Positions 5,613 through 10,400 of a stretch of 10,400 nt of DNA are shown here, in pieces (positions within the stretch are counted from its first letter, which is position 1; each line of letters opens with the position of its first letter). The DNA is from Lachnospiraceae bacterium (lineage in GTDB: Bacteria > Bacillota > Clostridia > Lachnospirales > Lachnospiraceae). Below the pieces are notes generated by a model. It saw only the letters and a list, made by a program, of their open reading frames with translations. It did not search any database and had not been told where the DNA came from. The DNA is taken from positions 1 to 10,400 of the forward strand of contig JAJQCL010000196.1 in the NCBI GenBank assembly GCA_021202715.1. The letters are read 5' to 3'. The translations under genes and the position numbers were made by a program.

Positions 5613-6803
5613 ATGTTGAACAAAAAGGCTGTAGATGATATTCAGGTAAAGGGTCAGAAGGTCCTGGTGCGCTGCGATTTCAACGTTCCGCTGCAGGATG
5701 GAAAGATCACCGACGAGGTGCGTCTGGTGGCGGCTCTGCCGACACTGAAGAAGCTGATCGGCGACGGCGGGCGCGTGATTCTCTGCTCCCACTTGGGCAA
5801 GCCGAAGGGAGAGCCGGTTCCTTCGCTGTCTCTGGCGCCCGTGGCGGTACGCCTCAGCGAGCTGCTGGGTCAGGAAGTGAAGTTTGTTCCTGATGACAAC
5901 GTGGTAAGCCCCGAAGTCGTGGCGGCTGCCAACGCTCTGCAGGACGGCGAGGTGATGCTCCTGGAGAACACCCGTTATCGCAAGGAAGAGACCAAGAACG
6001 GCGAGGCCTTCAGCCGCGATCTGGCATCTCTGGCTGACATCTTTGTAGACGATGCTTTCGGAACCGCACATCGGGCGCACTGCTCCAACGTGGGTGTGAC
6101 CCAGTTTACAAAAGAAAATGCGGTGGGTTATCTGATGCAGAAGGAGATCGATTTCCTGGGTAATGCGGTGAACAATCCCGAGAGACCCTTTGTAGCGATT
6201 CTCGGCGGCTCCAAGGTTTCCAGCAAGATTTCCGTTATCAACAACCTGCTGGACAAGGTAGATACTCTCATCATCGGCGGCGGTATGGCCTACACCTTTA
6301 TGAAGGCCAAGGGGTTGGAGACCGGCACCTCTCTGCTGGAGGCTGATTACATTGACTATGCGAAGGAAATGATGGAGAAGGCGGAGAAAAAGGGCGTGAA
6401 GCTCCTGATTCCCGTGGATACCGTCGTTGCCAAAGAATTCAAGAACGATGCGCCTTCCCGTGTGGCGGCCGGCGATATTCAGCCCGATGAGATGGGTCTG
6501 GACATCGGACCGAAGACCCGCGAGCTGTTCGCGGCGGCGCTGACGGATGCGAAGACCGTGGTCTGGAACGGACCGATGGGCGTCTTTGAAATGCCCAATT
6601 TCGCAGCTGGTACGGTGGCAGTGGCAAAGGCTCTGGCAGAGATTTCTGCGACCACGATCATCGGCGGCGGCGATTCTGCGGCGGCGGTCAATCAGCTGGG
6701 CTTCGGCGATAAGATGACCCATATCTCTACCGGCGGCGGCGCTTCTCTGGAATTCCTGGAGGGTAAGGAACTGCCTGGCGTGGCGGCTGCGGACGACAAA
6801 TAA
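5613..6803 (+). CDS. pgk: Phosphoglycerate kinase
   Basis: This encodes 396 residues, the usual length. Pgk transfers the acyl phosphate of 1,3-bisphosphoglycerate to ADP, the first ATP-yielding step of glycolysis. The N-terminal substrate half shows RCDFNVPL (20-27), SHLGKPKG (59-66), ENTRYRKEE (119-127) and VDDAFGTAHRAHCS (145-158). The C-terminal nucleotide half shows LGGSKVSSK (198-206), GGGMAYTF (222-229), NGPMGVFE (319-326), GGGDSAAA (351-358) and STGGGASLE (372-380). The ATG at 5613 has AAGGAG nine bases upstream and aligns with the family's normal start; an earlier in-frame ATG at 5580 would place the ribosome site inside the coding sequence. It sits 172 bases after gap, past a stem-loop and likely promoters, and 83 bases before tpiA. 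Confidence 0.98.
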   Translation: MLNKKAVDDIQVKGQKVLVRCDFNVPLQDGKITDEVRLVAALPTLKKLIGDGGRVILCSHLGKPKGEPVPSLSLAPVAVRLSELLGQEVKFVPDDNVVSPEVVAAANALQDGEVMLLENTRYRKEETKNGEAFSRDLASLADIFVDDAFGTAHRAHCSNVGVTQFTKENAVGYLMQKEIDFLGNAVNNPERPFVAILGGSKVSSKISVINNLLDKVDTLIIGGGMAYTFMKAKGLETGTSLLEADYIDYAKEMMEKAEKKGVKLLIPVDTVVAKEFKNDAPSRVAAGDIQPDEMGLDIGPKTRELFAAALTDAKTVVWNGPMGVFEMPNFAAGTVAVAKALAEISATTIIGGGDSAAAVNQLGFGDKMTHISTGGGASLEFLEGKELPGVAAADDK

Positions 6804-6816
6804 GACGATCACAAAC

Positions 6817-6868
6817 TTTCGGATTATACCGAAAAAACAAATATTGACAGGTCTGACATAATCAGACC
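6817..6868 (+). repeat. Two hairpins in the pgk-tpiA spacer
   Basis: TTTCGG (6817-6822) and CCGAAA (6829-6834) pair around ATTATA. GGTCTGA (6850-6856) and TCAGACC (6862-6868) pair around CATAA. Neither has a following U-tract on the plus strand, so read-through into tpiA is expected. The second hairpin ends 4 bases before the AGGAG ribosome site (6873-6877) of tpiA and could influence translation or mark an RNA processing point. Confidence 0.55.
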
Positions 6869-6886
6869 GGATAGGAGACTAGACCA

Positions 6887-7636
6887 ATGGCCAGAAAAAT
6901 GATTATTGCGGGAAACTGGAAGATGAACAAGACTCCCAGCGAAACCCGTACCTTTATTGAGGAATTGAAGCCCCTGGTGGCGGGCGCGGACGCGGAAGTC
7001 GTCTGCTGCGTCCCGGCCATCGACATCATCCCCGCGGTCGAGGCCGCGAAGGAAAGCAATATTGTCATCGGCGCCGAGAATATGTACTTCGAGGAGAAGG
7101 GGGCCTTCACCGGAGAGATCGCTCCGAATATGCTGGTGGATGCCGGCGTGACTTATGTGATTCTGGGACACTCTGAGCGGAGGGAATATTTCGCGGAGAC
7201 CAATGAGACGGTCAATAAAAAGGTAAAGAAGGCCTTCGAGCATGGCCTGAAGCCCATTGTCTGCTGCGGAGAAACCCTGACCCAGAGAGAACAGGGTATT
7301 ACTCTGGACTGGATCCGTCAGCAGATCAAGATCGCTTTCCTGGATGTGACGTCGGAACAGGCGAAGGAAGCGGTCATCGCCTACGAACCCATCTGGGCCA
7401 TCGGCACCGGTAAGGTGGCGACCACGGAGCAGGCGCAGGAGGTCTGCGGCGCGATCCGTCAGCTGATTGCTGAGATCTATGATGAGGCGACCGCGGAAGC
7501 CATCCGCATTCAGTACGGCGGCAGCGTGGCGCCCAAGAACGCAGCGGAGCTCTTTGCACAGCCGGATATCGACGGCGGCCTGGTGGGAGGAGCCAGCCTG
7601 AAAGCGGATTTCGGACAGGTTGTCTGCTATAAATAG
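6887..7636 (+). CDS. tpiA: Triose-phosphate isomerase
   Basis: This encodes 249 residues, a standard TIM barrel. It interconverts dihydroxyacetone phosphate and glyceraldehyde 3-phosphate, feeding both trioses to GapA. The catalytic set is complete: N10 and K12 in AGNWKMN, H95 in LGHSERR, and the catalytic E167 in AYEPIWAIGTG, which leads into the mobile phosphate-gripping loop. The phosphate-binding IQYGGSV (208-214) and DGGLVGGASL (229-238) are also present. The ATG at 6887 has AGGAG nine bases upstream. Its stop codon TAG (7634-7636) is part of the ribosome binding site of gpmI, so the two genes are tightly joined in one transcript and probably translationally coupled. Confidence 0.98.
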   Translation: MARKMIIAGNWKMNKTPSETRTFIEELKPLVAGADAEVVCCVPAIDIIPAVEAAKESNIVIGAENMYFEEKGAFTGEIAPNMLVDAGVTYVILGHSERREYFAETNETVNKKVKKAFEHGLKPIVCCGETLTQREQGITLDWIRQQIKIAFLDVTSEQAKEAVIAYEPIWAIGTGKVATTEQAQEVCGAIRQLIAEIYDEATAEAIRIQYGGSVAPKNAAELFAQPDIDGGLVGGASLKADFGQVVCYK

Positions 7637-7639
7637 GAG
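7635..7639 (+). promoter_or_regulatory. gpmI ribosome binding site overlapping the tpiA stop codon
   Basis: AGGAG at 7635-7639 overlaps the TAG stop of tpiA (7634-7636) and lies 7 bases before the ATG at 7647. Ribosomes finishing tpiA would stop exactly at the gpmI initiation region. The arrangement fixes 7647 as the gpmI start, since an in-frame ATG at 7620 lies inside tpiA. Confidence 0.75.
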
Positions 7640-7646
7640 CTGTTCC

Positions 7647-9188
7647 ATGAAGAAAACAACGGTTTTAATGATTCTGGATGGGTTCGGCCTCAATGAGCGG
7701 ACGGATGGAAATGCCGTCTATGCGGCCAAAACCCCCAATATAGACCGCCTCATGAAGGAATACCCCTTCGTCCAGGGCAACGCCAGCGGGCTGGCAGTAG
7801 GTCTCCCGGACGGTCAGATGGGGAATTCCGAGGTGGGGCACATGAATATGGGTGCAGGCCGGGTCGTCTACCAGGAGCTGACCCATATCACGAAGGAGAT
7901 TGAAGAGGGAGGATTCTTTGAGAATCCGGCTCTGCTCGCGGCCTGCGAAAACTGCCGGAAGAAGGATTCGGCTCTGCATCTGTGGGGACTGGTGTCCGAC
8001 GGCGGCGTTCACAGTCACAACACCCATCTCTATGGTCTTCTGGAGCTGGCAAAGCGCCAGGGCCTGAAGAAGGTCTATGTACACTGCTTTATGGATGGCC
8101 GTGATACGGCGCCCACCTCCGGCAAGGAGTTCGTGCATGAGCTGATGGACAAGATGGAGGAGCTGGGTGTCGGCCAGGTGGCGACGGTGACGGGACGTTA
8201 TTATGCGATGGACCGTGATAACCGTTGGGATCGTGTCTCCCGCGCGTATGCAGCGCTGACACAGGGCGAAGGGAAGAAAGCACCCTGCCCTCTCTGTGGG
8301 ATTCAGGAGTCCTATGATGCCGGAGTGACCGATGAGTTCATCGAGCCGATCGTCTGCACAGATGCCGACGGGAAGCCGGTGACGGTTGTGCAGGAAGGGG
8401 ATTCGGTGGTGTTCTTCAACTTTCGCCCCGACCGGGCCAGAGAGATCACCCGGGCTTTCTGTGACGATGCGTTTACCGGATTTGAACGGGAGCGGATTCA
8501 GGATCTTACCTACGTCTGCTTTAAGGATTATGATCCGACGATCCCCCACAAGCTGGTGGCTTTCGAGAACCAGAAGTTGGTCAACACCTTCGGAGAATAT
8601 CTGGCGAGCCTGGGTAAGAAACAGCTTCGTCTGGCGGAGACGGAGAAATATGCGCATGTTACCTTCTTCTTTAATGGCGGTGTAGAGCAGCCGAATGAGG
8701 GGGAGGACCGCATCCTGGTTCCTTCGCCCAAGGTGGCAACCTACGATCTCAAGCCTGAGATGAGCGCCGTTGAGGTCTGTGACAATCTGGTGGAAGCCAT
8801 CCGCGGCGGGCAGTATGACGTGATCATCATCAATTTTGCCAATCCGGATATGGTGGGACACACCGGCATCATGGAAGCGGCGGTACGTGCTGTGGAGACG
8901 GTGGATACCTGCGTGGGACGGGCCGTGGAAGCCCTGAAATCGGTGGACGGTCAGATGTTCCTCTGCGCAGATCATGGCAACTCGGAGCAGCTGATCGATT
9001 ATGAGACCGGCGAGAGCTTTACAGCGCACACGACGAACCCGGTACCTTTTATTCTCATTAATTATGATCCGGCCTATACGCTGCGGGAGGGCGGTCGCCT
9101 CTGCGACATTGTCCCGACACTTCTGGAAATGATGGATATCCCCCAGCCGGCTGAGATGACAGGTGTCTCTCTGTTAGAGAAGAAATAA
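7647..9188 (+). CDS. gpmI: 2,3-bisphosphoglycerate-independent phosphoglycerate mutase
   Basis: This encodes 513 residues, normal for the cofactor-independent enzyme, a two-domain metalloenzyme of the alkaline phosphatase superfamily that converts 3-phosphoglycerate to 2-phosphoglycerate. The phosphatase-domain ligands are D11 (ILDGFG), the phosphorylated serine S61 (MGNSEVGH), D401 and H405 (NPDMVGH), D442 and H443 (ADHGN) and H461 (TAHT). The phosphotransferase domain (about 75-305) shows DGGVHSH (118-124), FMDGRDTAP (148-156), GRYYAMDRDNRWDR (183-196) and FNFRPDRARE (257-266). An unusual CPLC pair (C214, C217) lies in a normally variable loop after GEGKKAP. The enzyme is usually Mn2+-dependent and pH-sensitive. 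It is the last glycolytic gene here; enolase does not follow. Confidence 0.98.
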   Translation: MKKTTVLMILDGFGLNERTDGNAVYAAKTPNIDRLMKEYPFVQGNASGLAVGLPDGQMGNSEVGHMNMGAGRVVYQELTHITKEIEEGGFFENPALLAACENCRKKDSALHLWGLVSDGGVHSHNTHLYGLLELAKRQGLKKVYVHCFMDGRDTAPTSGKEFVHELMDKMEELGVGQVATVTGRYYAMDRDNRWDRVSRAYAALTQGEGKKAPCPLCGIQESYDAGVTDEFIEPIVCTDADGKPVTVVQEGDSVVFFNFRPDRAREITRAFCDDAFTGFERERIQDLTYVCFKDYDPTIPHKLVAFENQKLVNTFGEYLASLGKKQLRLAETEKYAHVTFFFNGGVEQPNEGEDRILVPSPKVATYDLKPEMSAVEVCDNLVEAIRGGQYDVIIINFANPDMVGHTGIMEAAVRAVETVDTCVGRAVEALKSVDGQMFLCADHGNSEQLIDYETGESFTAHTTNPVPFILINYDPAYTLREGGRLCDIVPTLLEMMDIPQPAEMTGVSLLEKK

Positions 9189-9197
9189 TGAAAAAGG

Positions 9198-9251
9198 TGC
9201 GGCGGCTGCTCGTTCGGTCGCCGCAGAGCAGAAGTGATCCCATTCGGGATC
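9198..9251 (+). repeat. Two stem-loops after gpmI
   Basis: TGCGGCG (9198-9204) pairs with CGCCGCA (9219-9225) around a 14-base loop. GATCCC (9236-9241) pairs with GGGATC (9246-9251) around ATTC. Neither is followed by a run of T, so they are not convincing Rho-independent terminators. The rest of the 144-base spacer (9189-9332) shows no good promoter, so partial read-through from gpmI into the next gene is possible. Confidence 0.5.
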
Positions 9252-9332
9252 CGAAGAGGTTCCGGCAGACGCAAAAGGCCCTGTGTGGGAAGAAACGTTT
9301 GTTGAACTTCAATTATAGAGGAGGAATACGGT

Positions 9333-10037
9333 ATGATTTACTCTCAGGAAGTCGAGAACATGTGCCCGGTAGCGCAGGGCGTGCATCATGGAGCGGCCCC
9401 CATTCCCGAGGAAGCGAAATGGGTAAAGGCCAAAGAAGTGAAGGACATTTCCGGTCTGACCCACGGTGTCGGCTGGTGTGCGCCGCAGCAGGGTGCCTGC
9501 AAGCTGACGCTGAATGTCAAGGAGGGCGTTATTCAGGAAGCTCTCGTGGAGACGATCGGATGTTCCGGTATGACCCACTCCGCTGCCATGGCTTCCGAGA
9601 TCCTGCCGGGACTGACTGTTATGGAAGCGCTGAATACGGATTTGGTGTGCGATGCCATCAATACGGCCATGCGTGAACTGTTCCTGCAGATCGTTTATGG
9701 CCGCAGCCAGAGCGCTTTCTCGGAGGAAGGGCTTCCCGTAGGCGCCGGTCTGGAGGATCTGGGCAAGGGGCTTCGTTCTCAGGTTGGCACCATGTACGGC
9801 ACCCTGAAAAAGGGTCCCCGCTATCTGGAGATGGCCGAAGGCTATGTGACCGGCATCGCTCTGAACGAGGACGATGAGATTATCGGCTATCAGTTCGTGA
9901 ACCTGGGCAAGATGACCGATTTCATCAAGAAGGGTGATGATCCCAATACGGCGTATGAGAAGGCGCGCGGTCAGTACGGCCGAGTGGACGATGCCGTGCG
10001 GATCCTTGATCCCAGAACCGATAAGGAAGTAAAATAA
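9333..10037 (+). CDS. NifU-like (IscU-type) protein, partner of GGGtGRT protein
   Basis: This encodes 234 residues. The region around residues 47-125 resembles the IscU/NifU N-terminal scaffold fold. C49 or C56 (GWCAPQQGACKLTLNV), C77 (ETIGCSGMTHSAAMASEILPG) and C106 (DLVCDAINTAMREL) fall in the order and context of the three cluster-binding cysteines of IscU, although the third is closer than in IscU. A further C11 sits in an MCPVA motif at the N-terminus. The last 65 residues (YVTGIALNEDDEIIGYQF onward) do not belong to IscU and look specific to this family. From memory, databases label such proteins 'iron-sulfur cluster assembly scaffold protein', but a role in Fe-S assembly is not established. 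GAGGAGG (9318-9324) lies upstream of the ATG. The GGGtGRT gene follows after 18 bases, so the two form an operon. Confidence 0.8.
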   Translation: MIYSQEVENMCPVAQGVHHGAAPIPEEAKWVKAKEVKDISGLTHGVGWCAPQQGACKLTLNVKEGVIQEALVETIGCSGMTHSAAMASEILPGLTVMEALNTDLVCDAINTAMRELFLQIVYGRSQSAFSEEGLPVGAGLEDLGKGLRSQVGTMYGTLKKGPRYLEMAEGYVTGIALNEDDEIIGYQFVNLGKMTDFIKKGDDPNTAYEKARGQYGRVDDAVRILDPRTDKEVK

Positions 10038-10055
10038 CAGGGAGGAAAGAATACA

Positions 10056-10400
10056 ATGGCTTTATTTGAATCATATGAGAGAAGAATCGATAAAATCAAT
10101 GGTGTGCTGAACAGCTATGGTATCGCTTCCCTGGAAGAGGCCGAGAAGATCACCAGGGATGCGGGCCTGGATGTGTACGCACAGGTGAAGGGCATCCAGC
10201 CGATCTGCTTCGAGAATGCCTGCTGGGCTTACACGGTGGGCGCGGCCATCGCCATCAAGAAGGGCTGTCGCCGGGCTGCCGACGCTGCCGCAGCGATCGG
10301 CGAGGGCCTGCAGTGTTTCTGCATTCCCGGCTCTGTGGCCGACATTCTCAAGGTAGGACTGGGTCACGGCAATCTGGGCAAGATGCTTCTGGAAGAGGAT
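10056..10400 (+). CDS. GGGtGRT protein, N-terminal part (3' end outside window)
   Basis: The first 115 codons are present and the frame is open to the window edge. The start MALFESYERRIDKIN and the stretch PICFENACWAYTVGAAIAIKKGC match the GGGtGRT family (about 330 residues), which is named for a glycine-rich motif that would lie beyond the window. The function of the family is unknown. Visible features are conserved cysteines C51, C56, C71, C87 and C89 (the last two as CFC) and the glycine-rich GLGHGNLGKMLLEE (101-114). No signal peptide or membrane segment is apparent, so it is probably cytosolic. GGGAGG lies just upstream of the ATG at 10056. It is co-transcribed with the NifU-like gene, which suggests that the two proteins act together, possibly around a metal or Fe-S centre; that is inference. 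Confidence 0.85.
   Translation, partial: MALFESYERRIDKINGVLNSYGIASLEEAEKITRDAGLDVYAQVKGIQPICFENACWAYTVGAAIAIKKGCRRAADAAAAIGEGLQCFCIPGSVADILKVGLGHGNLGKMLLEED

Noticed and set aside
5421..6812. Minus-strand open frame of 463 codons
   Set aside because: It is antisense to pgk, with no motif or ribosome site.
6844..6849. TTGACA as a tpiA promoter -35
   Set aside because: There is no TATAAT-like hexamer at 16-18 bases; the downstream bases form a hairpin and then the ribosome site.
7665..9029. Minus-strand open frame of 454 codons
   Set aside because: It is antisense to gpmI, whose catalytic residues are all intact on the plus strand.
9198..9251. Terminator after gpmI
   Set aside because: The stems are present, but no T-run follows either of them.
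9188..9676. Plus-strand frame of 162 codons directly after gpmI
   Set aside because: It starts at the gpmI stop (ATGA-like overlap at 9188), but it has low-complexity Arg/Gly/Ser content and overlaps the NifU-like gene in another frame; no family is recognised.

Overview
The window looks like chromosomal DNA of a Gram-positive anaerobe of the class Clostridia, possibly Lachnospiraceae-like. The protein sequences point that way: the style of the LigA BRCT end, NAD-type GapA, Pgk, TpiA and cofactor-independent GpmI, and above all a GGGtGRT protein with its NifU-like partner. Strong AGGAGG-type ribosome binding sites and sigma-A-type promoters agree. Genus cannot be given from sequence reading alone. 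I see no mobile element, CRISPR array, tRNA or rRNA.

Layout. (1) 2-676, plus strand: C-terminal third of NAD-dependent DNA ligase (ligA), cut by the window start. (2) 765-1568, minus: a HisJ-type PHP phosphoesterase, ended by a one-way terminator whose U-tract overlaps the ligA stop codon. (3) 1743-2855, plus: an M29 (thermophilic-type) metallo-aminopeptidase, divergent from the PHP gene. (4) 2921-4036, minus: a ROK-family regulator, convergent with the aminopeptidase across a perfect two-way terminator hairpin. (5) 4037-4423: a 387-bp divergent regulatory region with a promoter for each side. The gap-side promoter carries a perfect 9-9-9 palindrome across its -10 box. (6) 4424-9188, plus: gap, pgk, tpiA and gpmI, the lower-glycolysis cluster, with a hairpin and likely extra promoters between gap and pgk. 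(7) 9333-10400, plus: a NifU-like protein followed 18 nt later by the start of a GGGtGRT protein, which runs off the window.

How it fits together. GapA, Pgk, TpiA and GpmI convert triose phosphates to 2-phosphoglycerate and make NADH and ATP. In many Firmicutes this cluster is led by the repressor gene cggR and ends with eno. Here cggR is absent upstream and eno does not follow gpmI. A divergent ROK-type, presumably sugar-sensing, regulator sits where cggR would be expected, and a clean operator-like palindrome covers the gap promoter. The proposal that this ROK protein controls glycolysis through that palindrome is inference, but directly testable.

Most of the window is ordinary core metabolism. 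The least understood part is the NifU-like/GGGtGRT pair, a recurrent two-gene module of unknown function that follows the glycolytic genes.
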